A stretch of DNA of 64,000 bases. Origin: Marinicella litoralis (GTDB lineage: Bacteria; Pseudomonadota; Gammaproteobacteria; Xanthomonadales; Marinicellaceae). The notes beneath the pieces are model-generated. The model had not been told where the DNA came from. It saw only the letters and a list, made by a program, of their open reading frames with translations, and ran no database searches. The stretch covers positions 1 through 64,000 of the forward strand of contig NZ_NIHB01000006.1 in assembly GCF_002591915.1 (NCBI RefSeq). Direction: 5' to 3'. Positions 37,391 through 44,989 of this stretch are shown here, one piece after another (position 1 is the first letter of the stretch; each line of letters begins with the position of its first letter). Made by a program: the position numbers and the translations under genes.

Positions 37391-37509
37391 AACCTGAACC
37401 CAAGCAAAACAACAAAGGCAAACAATGGCTGTGGTTTGCTTTGATTTGGTTGGCCAGTGTGTGCTGTTTATTTACAATCAGCTACGTGATTAGGTTGGCT
37501 TTGTTATAA
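37387..37509 (+). CDS. DUF2474 small membrane protein of the bd oxidase
   Basis: A 40-residue gene. It starts with TTG at 37387, overlapping the cydB stop (TTGA), and ends TAA at 37507-37509. The product has a polar N-terminus (KPEPKQNNKGKQW) and one membrane helix (WLWFALIWLASVCCLFTISY) ending in VIRLALL, the W-x-x-F-x-x-x-W-L-x-S pattern and size of DUF2474 proteins that follow CIO-type cydAB. By analogy with CydX it probably stabilises the oxidase as an accessory subunit. It is far below normal gene-finder length limits and is easily missed. Confidence 0.8.
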   Translation: MKPEPKQNNKGKQWLWFALIWLASVCCLFTISYVIRLALL

Positions 37510-37628
37510 ACGACCACTTGACCACTGTGATGAAAGAAGAATTGACTGATTATTGCGCGCCAGTCGTCCTTTATATTCAGTATAATTGGCATGCAATTTT
37601 AAATTTTAACCACAAAACACATTAATTC

Positions 37629-38804
37629 ATGACAAACAAACCGCAAATCAAAGTCCCAGCCACTTACATGCGAGGTGGCACATCCAAAGGTGTATTCTTT
37701 AAGTTGTCAGATCTACCTGAAACCGTTCAAGTGCCTGGCCCAACACGTGATCAATTTTTATTGCGTGTGATTGGCAGCCCGGATCCTTATGGCAAGCAAA
37801 CCGATGGTATGGGTGGTGCCACTTCCAGTACCAGTAAGACAGTGATTTTGTCCAAAAGCAATGAACCAGGTCATGATGTGGATTATTTGTTTGGTCAAGT
37901 GGCCATTGATAAGCCCTTTGTCGACTGGAGTGGCAATTGTGGTAATTTAACGGCAGCTGTAGGATCTTTTGCCATCAGCAATGGCTTGGTTGCAAGTGAC
38001 CGAATACCACAAAATGGTGTGGCAGTGGTGCGCATTTGGCAAGCCAATATCAACAAGACCATTGTTGCTCATGTGCCCATGACTGAGGGAGCCGTGCAGG
38101 AAACGGGTGATTTCGAATTGGATGGGGTGACTTTCCCCGCGGCAGAAGTCAAAATTGAATTTGTAGACCCGGTCGGTGATGCAGCGATGTTTCCAACAGG
38201 ACGTTTGGTTGATGATTTAGTGGTACCAGGATTAGGTACATTCAAAGCCACCATGATTGCTGCTGGGATTCCTACCATTTTTCTCAATGCAGCAGACATC
38301 GGATTCAAAGGCACTGAGTTACAAGGTGACATCAATGGCGATGAAAAGGTACTAGCGATGTTTGAGACCATTCGTGCCCACGGTGCGATAAAAATGGGTT
38401 TGATTCAATCAATTGATGAGGCGGCGAGCAGACAACACACGCCGAAAGTGGCAATCTTGGCTCCAGCTGCCGCCTATACATCTTCCAGTGGAAAAGTCAT
38501 CAAAGTGACTGACATTGATTTGAATGTTCGCGCCATGTCAATGGGCTTACTACACCATGCGATGATGGGTACAGCAGCCGTGGCTATAGCCACTGCCTCA
38601 GCGATCCCCGGTACTTTGGTTAACCTCGCAGCCGGTGGCGGCGATCGCTCTGAATTGCGCTTTGGCCATCCTTCTGGCACCTTAAAAGTGGGTGCTGAGG
38701 TGGTACAAATTGATGGTCAATGGAAGGCGAAAAAAGTGATGATGAGTCGCAGTGCACGGGTGTTGATGTCGGGTTCTGTGCATGTGCCTGGCGAAGTTGT
38801 TTAA
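37629..38804 (+). CDS. prpF: 2-methylaconitate isomerase PrpF
   Basis: A 391-residue PrpF, which isomerises the 2-methylaconitate made by AcnD so that it can be rehydrated to 2-methylisocitrate. Family marks: VPATYMRGGTSKGVFF at the N-terminus, DGMGGATSSTSKT, WSGNCGNLTAAVG with the conserved Cys, and FGHPSGTLKVGA near the C-terminus. Normally next to acnD; here the carboxypeptidase and cydAB genes lie between. No strong ribosome site before ATG at 37629. Confidence 0.92.
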   Translation: MTNKPQIKVPATYMRGGTSKGVFFKLSDLPETVQVPGPTRDQFLLRVIGSPDPYGKQTDGMGGATSSTSKTVILSKSNEPGHDVDYLFGQVAIDKPFVDWSGNCGNLTAAVGSFAISNGLVASDRIPQNGVAVVRIWQANINKTIVAHVPMTEGAVQETGDFELDGVTFPAAEVKIEFVDPVGDAAMFPTGRLVDDLVVPGLGTFKATMIAAGIPTIFLNAADIGFKGTELQGDINGDEKVLAMFETIRAHGAIKMGLIQSIDEAASRQHTPKVAILAPAAAYTSSSGKVIKVTDIDLNVRAMSMGLLHHAMMGTAAVAIATASAIPGTLVNLAAGGGDRSELRFGHPSGTLKVGAEVVQIDGQWKAKKVMMSRSARVLMSGSVHVPGEVV

Positions 38805-38833
38805 TCATAAGTAAAAATTAAAAGGAGTTGATT

Positions 38834-39781
38834 GTGTCGAGTAAAAAACCTGCTATTACATTGATGTGTATGATTGGCCTGCTGGTCTTCAATGGCCGTG
38901 TGCATGCAGAACAACAAAAAGAATTAATCAACCAGCCCACACAATCCATGTTATGGAAAGTGACTGGTAACGGTCTGGAAAAACCTTCTTATGTTTTTGG
39001 CAGTTGGCATTTTTTGTGCCGCAATGAAATTGTTTTTAAAAACAAAGTTAAAGTTGCCATCAAAGAAACTGAACAACTGATGTTTCAAAACTTTGTTACT
39101 TATTTGGGATCAGATGACTACTATGAAAACAGAAAGGAAACTGAGCGCATTGACAGCGGGGAACCTATTTATAAAATTGATGACAGGAAAGTAAGAAAAC
39201 GTCTGTTGAAATTAATTAAAGAACACATGGATTTGAAAATAGATTTGGCCAAAAGGGTGATGCCGATAGTGAAGAGAATGACTCCAATGGAAGTGTTTTT
39301 TTCATCCATGCATTCATTCATCAAAGATTGTAGCGGTTTAGGTTCCTTTGATAATTTACTGTATCAGCATTATCAAAAAATTAACGCGCCAATTGGTTCT
39401 TTCAATGAAAGAAAAACATTCCTAGAACGTTTGATGGCATCTGGTTTCTTGCAAGCAGAAAGTCTAATGACTTATTTAGAAGAAATTGAAAGTAAACGAG
39501 CTATGGTAAGAGCCATGAAAGCTCATTATTATTTGGATGAAGATGTTGATGGTTTAAAAAAGTTGTATCGAATTTTTTTGAACAATGACTTGGTTGATGA
39601 AAAAAGCATCAACAAATATGTTTTCAATATCGATACCCAACCATGGGTTGATATGATGGCCTCCTGGATAGCAATTAAACCCACTTTTATTTCAGTTAAC
39701 GCCAATTATTTATTTAACGATGGTCTTGGTGTGATTGAACTGTTAAAGCAAAAGGGTTATGAGGTTGAACCCGTTCATTAA
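38834..39781 (+). CDS. Exported TraB/GumN family protein
   Basis: About 315 residues. I chose GTG at 38834 because AAAGGAG ends seven bases before it; a TTG at 38828 is too close. Residues 1-27 form a signal peptide ending VHA. The TraB/GumN signature is MLWKVTGNGLEKPSYVFGSWHF, with two later family segments (DNLLYQHYQKINAP, LNDGL-like end). The fold is related to EreA/ChaN-like proteins with putative metal-binding Glu/His; biological role unproven. Its stop codon directly abuts the stop of the convergent hydrolase gene with no spacer. Confidence 0.78.
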   Translation: MSSKKPAITLMCMIGLLVFNGRVHAEQQKELINQPTQSMLWKVTGNGLEKPSYVFGSWHFLCRNEIVFKNKVKVAIKETEQLMFQNFVTYLGSDDYYENRKETERIDSGEPIYKIDDRKVRKRLLKLIKEHMDLKIDLAKRVMPIVKRMTPMEVFFSSMHSFIKDCSGLGSFDNLLYQHYQKINAPIGSFNERKTFLERLMASGFLQAESLMTYLEEIESKRAMVRAMKAHYYLDEDVDGLKKLYRIFLNNDLVDEKSINKYVFNIDTQPWVDMMASWIAIKPTFISVNANYLFNDGLGVIELLKQKGYEVEPVH

Positions 39782-40636
39782 TTAAATTTGATTCATTGGG
39801 ATTTTAATGTAAACAATGCCATTGTCTGCCGGTTCACCAAAATCTCCCAAGCGCATATTACTTTGAATGGATGGCAGGATCAGTTTGGGTACTGACAATT
39901 GTTGGTCTCTGGTTTCGCGTTTTTCTTTATATTCAGCCAATGTGGTATTGGTTTTGATCATTTTATTGTGTGTCTTTTGTTCTCCAATGGTGGTTTTGTG
40001 CATTGGCTCTTCTCCCTCATCAGGATAGTCATGACATAAAAACACCTGGGTTTCATTGGGTAGCTGGTAAAGTTTTTGAATTGAATTAAACATGTGTTCT
40101 GCGCTGCCTCCTGGAAAGTCCACCCGCGCAGTTCCTAGGTGTGGTGCAAACAAAGTGTCTCCTACAAAAACAGCTTGATTTATGTGGTAACTGGCGCAGG
40201 CGGGGGTGTGACCAGGTGTGTGCATGACTTTGGCGGTCAATGTTCCAATTTCAAAGCATTCTTCATCATCAAACAAATGATCATACTGTGAGCCATCAAT
40301 CGGTGTGTCATCACCAGTATCAAATATCGGAACCCACATCCTCAGCACATTTTTTATGCCTGCGCCAATGGCGGTTTTGCCACCGATGTGTGCTTGTAAA
40401 TAATGAGCGGCCGAAACATGGTCTGCATGTATATGGGTCTCAAGTATCCATTGGTTTTTCAGCTGGTTTTCATTGATGTAAGTGATGATTTGATCGGCAC
40501 TTTCGGTGCTGGCTTTGGCAGCATCTTGGTCATAATTCAATACAGAATCTATCACCGCAGATTGATTGGTGCTTTGATCCACCACTATATAGCTAAATGT
40601 TGAGGTATCAGGGTCGTAAAAATGTTGTATGTGCAT
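39782..40636 (-). CDS. Metallo-beta-lactamase fold, persulfide dioxygenase-like
   Basis: A 284-residue cytoplasmic protein with the metal motif THIHADHVSAAHYL (HxHxDH), further ligand His in HTPGHTPACASYH and Asp in VFVGDTLFAP, and a final HDYPDEG. The pattern matches the ETHE1/Blh persulfide dioxygenase and glyoxalase II-like group, which oxidise glutathione persulfide or hydrolyse thioesters. ATG at 40636 is chosen; a TTG three codons earlier overlaps the Nudix stop. It follows the Nudix gene by five bases, so they share a transcript. Confidence 0.82.
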   Translation of the reverse strand: MHIQHFYDPDTSTFSYIVVDQSTNQSAVIDSVLNYDQDAAKASTESADQIITYINENQLKNQWILETHIHADHVSAAHYLQAHIGGKTAIGAGIKNVLRMWVPIFDTGDDTPIDGSQYDHLFDDEECFEIGTLTAKVMHTPGHTPACASYHINQAVFVGDTLFAPHLGTARVDFPGGSAEHMFNSIQKLYQLPNETQVFLCHDYPDEGEEPMHKTTIGEQKTHNKMIKTNTTLAEYKEKRETRDQQLSVPKLILPSIQSNMRLGDFGEPADNGIVYIKIPMNQI

Positions 40637-40641
40637 ATTTT

Positions 40642-41214
40642 TCAAGACTTTAGATCGTATTGTTTCAATAGTTCGTAATCGATGATGATGTCTTCTTCCT
40701 TGATTGAGAATTCGCCACTGGGCATTTCTCTGATGTATCGTTTCAATGCTGTGATGCCTACTGGGAAAGCAATTTGATCCCAGGGAATGTCTTCTGGAGC
40801 AAATAATTTAGCGTCAGACGTTTCGGCCCCAGCACCAAAATTTTCATGTGCCAATTCAGCCCTGAAATAGACATGTACTTGATTGCGTTGGATGATGTTG
40901 TAGACGCCAAATAATGTGATGTTTTTTAAATCAGCCAGTACTTCTTCCTTCACTTCACGAATCGCACCGGTGCGAGTGGACTCACCATTTTCCATAAAAC
41001 CAGCAGGAATGTTCCAAAAGCCACTGCGTGGTTCAATGGTTCTCTTACCCAACAAGATTTTTCCTTTGTGTTCAATGATACAGGCATTAACCACTTTGGG
41101 ATTTTCATATTGAATGGTATAGCAGCTTTGGCAGACAGCACGGGGCTTGTCATCACCTTGCGGAATCAGGTATTTGACCTCATGGCCACATTGGTTACAG
41201 AATTTTATCGTCAT
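40642..41214 (-). CDS. Nudix hydrolase with zinc ribbon
   Basis: A 190-residue protein with an N-terminal zinc ribbon (FCNQCGHEV and AVCQSCYTIQYENPK) and a complete Nudix box (GFMENGESTRTGAIREVKEEV, i.e. G-x5-E-x7-R-E-V-x-E-E). Members of this NudC-like group hydrolyse nucleoside diphosphate derivatives such as NAD(H) or ADP-ribose; the exact substrate is not clear. Upstream gene of a two-gene unit with the metallo-beta-lactamase-fold protein. Confidence 0.85.
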   Translation of the reverse strand: MTIKFCNQCGHEVKYLIPQGDDKPRAVCQSCYTIQYENPKVVNACIIEHKGKILLGKRTIEPRSGFWNIPAGFMENGESTRTGAIREVKEEVLADLKNITLFGVYNIIQRNQVHVYFRAELAHENFGAGAETSDAKLFAPEDIPWDQIAFPVGITALKRYIREMPSGEFSIKEEDIIIDYELLKQYDLKS

Positions 41215-41573
41215 TGATATATTTTAACATTTTGTCGTCGATACTGCCCTCCATAGAAAAAATAATTTCATGCCTCGGTATTAAAATTTTCTTGTTGAAT
41301 GACTTCATTTGAACCAAGTGAAGCATTGTGTTTTCATAATGGATGCTGAATAAGCCAATGACCTGCCTGGGTTGTTGTCTTGAGCCCGCCTTTTTAACGG
41401 GTGATTCAGATAAGCGGTTGGCTGAGTTAATAAACCAAGATTTATTTATATGTAATCATCCATAACAGGTCACTTGGCTTTATCCAGACGAATCTAATGT
41501 GATTAAAGTAAACAAAATCAAAGACATTCGCAGGCAAAATTAATGTTTCATGTTAAATATATTGTGCTTTGTC

Positions 41574-41602
41574 TTGACAAATTCGCACAAAATGAATATT
41601 TT
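41574..41602 (+). promoter_or_regulatory. Candidate sigma-70 promoter, TTGACA-N17-TATTTT
   Basis: TTGACA at 41574-41579 and TATTTT at 41597-41602 with ideal 17-base spacing, about 200 bases upstream of preT and ahead of the dyad. A transcript from here would run through the dyad, which could then act as an operator. Confidence 0.45.
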
Positions 41603-41676
41603 TAATACCTAGGATTTATTGATGGCTGGTCTTTTATTCAATAGTAAACTGATAAATGGCGATGGTAAATCTCTTG

Positions 41677-41698
41677 TTTGATTGTTGATTCAATCAAA
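41677..41698. promoter_or_regulatory. Dyad TTTGATTG-N6-CAATCAAA, candidate operator
   Basis: Perfect 8-base arms around TTGATT, 102 bases upstream of preT. The size and spacing fit a dimeric repressor such as a TetR- or GntR-type protein. It does not match the RutR consensus I know. No regulator gene is encoded in the cluster. Confidence 0.5.
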
Positions 41699-41799
41699 TA
41701 ATCAAATCTTTGAATAGAATCACTGTATTCTCATAAAGCAGATTCATCGGTCCTGGCACAAATAATAACGACAATAATAATTATAAAGAGGACTGATAT

Positions 41800-43155
41800 A
41801 TGGCGCTAAAACCGTGCTGCTCAGCTGATGGAAAACCGCTATCCACAGCATCCATAGCATCAAATTTTTCAGATTTGCATGAACCCTTAGGTGTGCAACA
41901 AGCCGTCGCAGAAGCCAATCGCTGTATTTATTGTTATGACGCGCCTTGTATAAAAGCCTGTCCAACCGGCATAGATATTCCGACCTTTATTCACCAAATT
42001 CGTACTGATAACATCATCGGCTCAGCCAAAACCATTTTGGCTGAAAACATCATGGGTGGTACTTGTGCTCGGGTTTGTCCGACCGAGGTTTTGTGTCAGG
42101 AAGCCTGTGTATTAAACAACGAGCAAGATCATGCGATTGAAATAGGGCACTTGCAGCGATTTGCTGTTGATCATTTTATGGTTGAAAGTCAGGCTCATCC
42201 ATTCACGCGAAACCCAGAAACAGGCAAGTCAGTTGCGGTGATTGGTGCTGGGCCAGCCGGCTTATCATGTGCTCATAGGGCTGCCATGCTGGGTCATCAG
42301 GTTACAGTATTTGAAGCCAAAGATAAGCCAGGTGGTTTGAATGAATATGGCTTGGCAGCCTATAAAATGGTGGATGACTTTGCTCAACGTGAAGTGGTAT
42401 TTTTATTGGAAATTGGTGGCATTGAAGTTAAATACAATCAAGCGCTGGGTGAGCACATATCGATTGATCAGTTGAGAAAGGAGTTTGATGCGGTATTTAT
42501 CGGTGTAGGATTAACCAATACATATTCTTTGGGTTTGGACAATGAGGACGTTGTTGGTGTAGCTGATGCGGTGGATTTCATTGAACAAATCAGACAAGCC
42601 AAAGACAAATCAAAAGTTAAAGTTGGCAATGATGTGGTGGTCATCGGCGCTGGCAATACCGCCATAGATGCGGCAGTTCAAGCCAAAAGATTAGGCGCAG
42701 CCAACGTGAATTTGGTCTATCGACGTGGCGAAGAACACATGAGTGCCACTGAATGGGAAGTTAATTTAGCCCGCACCAATGGCGTGAACATACATCTATG
42801 GGCGGCACCCAATTCAATCAAGGGCCAAGATTATGTCAAGGCGATTGAATTCAATAAAACCAAAATCAAACACAATAAGTTGGTAAATTCTGGCCAATCC
42901 TATCAAATAAAAGCGGATCAGGTGTTGAAAGCCATTGGTCAAAAACTGAATAACTCTGTTTTGACTGATATAGAGACTCACTGCGGAAAAATAGTGGTTA
43001 ATGATCGATATGAAACATCGCTAAGCGGTGTTTATGCAGGTGGTGATGCGATTCAATTGGGTGAAGATTTAACCGTGCAAGCGGTGGAAGACGGTAAGCA
43101 AGCAGCGCATTGCATTGATGTAGCGTTGATGATGAAGGAGGTGAATCATGGCTGA
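41800..43155 (+). CDS. preT: NAD-dependent dihydropyrimidine dehydrogenase subunit PreT
   Basis: A 451-residue flavoprotein subunit. The N-terminal domain binds two [4Fe-4S] clusters through cysteines seen in CIYCYDAPCIKACPTGID and CARVCPTEVLCQEACV. It is followed by an FAD fold (VIGAGPAGLSCAHRA, about residue 146) and an NAD(P)H fold (VVIGAGNTAIDAAVQAKRL). With PreA it reduces uracil and thymine to dihydro forms, the first step of the reductive pathway, or runs in reverse. AAAGAGGA precedes ATG. It overlaps preA by eight bases. Confidence 0.92.
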   Translation: MALKPCCSADGKPLSTASIASNFSDLHEPLGVQQAVAEANRCIYCYDAPCIKACPTGIDIPTFIHQIRTDNIIGSAKTILAENIMGGTCARVCPTEVLCQEACVLNNEQDHAIEIGHLQRFAVDHFMVESQAHPFTRNPETGKSVAVIGAGPAGLSCAHRAAMLGHQVTVFEAKDKPGGLNEYGLAAYKMVDDFAQREVVFLLEIGGIEVKYNQALGEHISIDQLRKEFDAVFIGVGLTNTYSLGLDNEDVVGVADAVDFIEQIRQAKDKSKVKVGNDVVVIGAGNTAIDAAVQAKRLGAANVNLVYRRGEEHMSATEWEVNLARTNGVNIHLWAAPNSIKGQDYVKAIEFNKTKIKHNKLVNSGQSYQIKADQVLKAIGQKLNNSVLTDIETHCGKIVVNDRYETSLSGVYAGGDAIQLGEDLTVQAVEDGKQAAHCIDVALMMKEVNHG

Positions 43156-44413
43156 TTTAAGTTGTACCGTTGCTGGGATTAAAAGCATCAATCCGTTTTG
43201 GTTGGCCTCAGCGCCACCGACCGATAAATACATCAATGTAGTCAGGGCTTTTGAAGCTGGCTGGGGTGGTGTGGTATGGAAGACCCTGGGTGTGGATCCA
43301 CCGGTAATCAATGTATCTAGCCGTTATGGTGTGCATAAAAACAACAACGAAATAATAGGGATCAATAACATCGAATTGATTTCTGATCGACCCTTACAAG
43401 TGAACCTGGATGAAATCAAACGAGTGCGCAAAGAATGGCCAGATCGAGTCATCATAGGTTCGATGATGGCGGTGATTGAAGAAAGTGCATGGAAAGAACT
43501 GGCAGTGAAAATAGCTGATGCCGGTGTACATGGCATTGAATTGAATTTGGGTTGTCCTCATGGCATGTGTGAACGCGGTATGGGATCGGCGATTGGTCAA
43601 GTGCCAGAGATGGTGGAAAAGGTCACCCGCTGGGTGAAAGAAGTGGTTGATATTCCAGTGTTGGTTAAACTCACACCCAATATCACCAATATTTTGTGGG
43701 CGGCTGAAGCCGCTCAAGCCGGTGGTGGAGATGCCGTGGCTTTGATCAACACCGTCAACTCAATTGTTTCAGTGGATTTAGATGCCATGGCACCTACCCC
43801 AGTGGTTGGTAGTCAAGGCACTCATGGCGGTTACTGTGGCACTGCAGTTAAGCCAATTGCGTTGAACATGGTGGCTGAAATTTCGCGCAACAATGACACC
43901 AAAGATTTACAGATTTCTGCCATTGGTGGTATTGAAAATTGGCGCGATGCGGCCGAGTTCATCGCTTTGGGTGCCGACGGTTTACAAGTGTGTACTGCGG
44001 CGATGTTGTATGGTTTTCGCATAGTCGATGACATGATTGCTGGACTCAGTCAGTGGATGGATGACAAAGGTTATCAGTCATTAGATGATTTTCGTGGTCA
44101 AGCCGTAGGCAACACGGTTGACTGGAATGCTTTGGACATGAATTTTGACACCAAAGCTTTGATAGATACTGAATCTTGTATTGAATGTGGTCGTTGTCAC
44201 ATTGCTTGTGAAGACACCAGCCACCAGGCCATTGCCTTTGATGTGGCCGAGGATGGCAAGCGAACCTTCACTGTGATTGATGATGAATGTGTGGGCTGTA
44301 ATTTATGCCAACATGTCTGCCCAGTCCCCGATTGTATAGATATGGTGCCGGTTGACAATGGACTGCCTGAAATGACTTGGCCAGAACATCCTTTAAATCC
44401 GATGAACTCTTAA
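43148..44413 (+). CDS. preA: NAD-dependent dihydropyrimidine dehydrogenase subunit PreA
   Basis: A 421-residue FMN-binding barrel with C-terminal ferredoxin part. Residues about 1-310 match the dihydroorotate dehydrogenase-like fold (NPFWLASAPPTDKY, GIELNLGCPHGMCERGMGS with the catalytic Cys, SAIGGIENW). Two [4Fe-4S] motifs follow: CIECGRCHIAC and CVGCNLCQHVCPVPDC. It starts at ATG 43148 behind AAGGAGGTG inside the preT end, so the two are coupled. Confidence 0.93.
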   Translation: MADLSCTVAGIKSINPFWLASAPPTDKYINVVRAFEAGWGGVVWKTLGVDPPVINVSSRYGVHKNNNEIIGINNIELISDRPLQVNLDEIKRVRKEWPDRVIIGSMMAVIEESAWKELAVKIADAGVHGIELNLGCPHGMCERGMGSAIGQVPEMVEKVTRWVKEVVDIPVLVKLTPNITNILWAAEAAQAGGGDAVALINTVNSIVSVDLDAMAPTPVVGSQGTHGGYCGTAVKPIALNMVAEISRNNDTKDLQISAIGGIENWRDAAEFIALGADGLQVCTAAMLYGFRIVDDMIAGLSQWMDDKGYQSLDDFRGQAVGNTVDWNALDMNFDTKALIDTESCIECGRCHIACEDTSHQAIAFDVAEDGKRTFTVIDDECVGCNLCQHVCPVPDCIDMVPVDNGLPEMTWPEHPLNPMNS

Positions 44414-44454
44414 ATGATTACCATGAAGTACTTGAAGGGAATGAAGAGAAAACA

Positions 44455-44940
44455 ATGAAGGAACAAGATTTATTAAAAAAGGTTTTTGAAAAAACGAACG
44501 CAACGAATCAAGAGTATTGGTTGAAGCAATGTGATGACAAAGAATCTGCCATAGCACTCTCTATGCTTTTTGTTAGAGAGTCGTTAAAGTTGATTCAAAA
44601 ACCTAATCAAACAGAATGGTTAGATGCAACTATAAAAGATCTTGAATTTCGCATAGGCAGAGATGATTTATATTCAACTGGGTTTTTACCAGAAAAGCCT
44701 AATTTACTTTCAGCGGTTAAGTCAGTTAAAGAAAGCAATGTTGATAGGTCTGCTTTAACACATATCATCAGAGAGTCACAAAAAGATGTCCTATATGGAA
44801 TGTTTTCCTTATTGGGAGGAGGTCACTGTTTTGAAGATGGTTTAGAAAGTGCTTGGGAACTGTTTGAAATAGATGAAGATGGTAAGCCCAAAAGAGGCTT
44901 TGTTATGATGAATGAGATAGTCAATGAATTTGAAAACTAA
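44455..44940 (+). CDS. Unknown 161-residue protein inside the pyrimidine cluster
   Basis: I do not recognise this protein. It is soluble, acidic, helical, with a notable DVLYGMFSLLGGGHCFEDG segment near residues 105-125 and no signal or membrane part. ATG at 44455 follows GAAGAG with good spacing; a TTG at 44377 inside preA would add 26 residues but lacks a ribosome site. The gene is more AT-rich than its neighbours and sits codirectionally between preA and the transaminase, where no pathway enzyme is missing. It may be a late insertion, a small regulator or a single-gene cargo. Confidence 0.6.
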   Translation: MKEQDLLKKVFEKTNATNQEYWLKQCDDKESAIALSMLFVRESLKLIQKPNQTEWLDATIKDLEFRIGRDDLYSTGFLPEKPNLLSAVKSVKESNVDRSALTHIIRESQKDVLYGMFSLLGGGHCFEDGLESAWELFEIDEDGKPKRGFVMMNEIVNEFEN

Positions 44941-44989
44941 ACTTCATTGACTTCCTGCCATTCATGGTTAAAAAAAAGATATAAACAAT

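Larger units (their letters stand above)
41215..41799. other. Intergenic control region of the pyrimidine cluster
   Basis: No gene is called. The region should hold the promoter of the divergent Nudix gene and of preT. Seen are a sigma-70-like promoter (41574-41602), a perfect dyad (41677-41698) and, on the minus strand at 41195-41455, an open frame with no usable start. Confidence 0.6.

Noticed and set aside
41685-41697. Possible FNR box TTGAT-N3-ATCAA in front of preT
   Set aside because: FNR sites need four bases between the halves; here there are three. It is better seen as part of the longer dyad.
44377-44454. TTG start for the unknown gene after preA
   Set aside because: It lies in preA with no ribosome site; ATG at 44455 has a good one.
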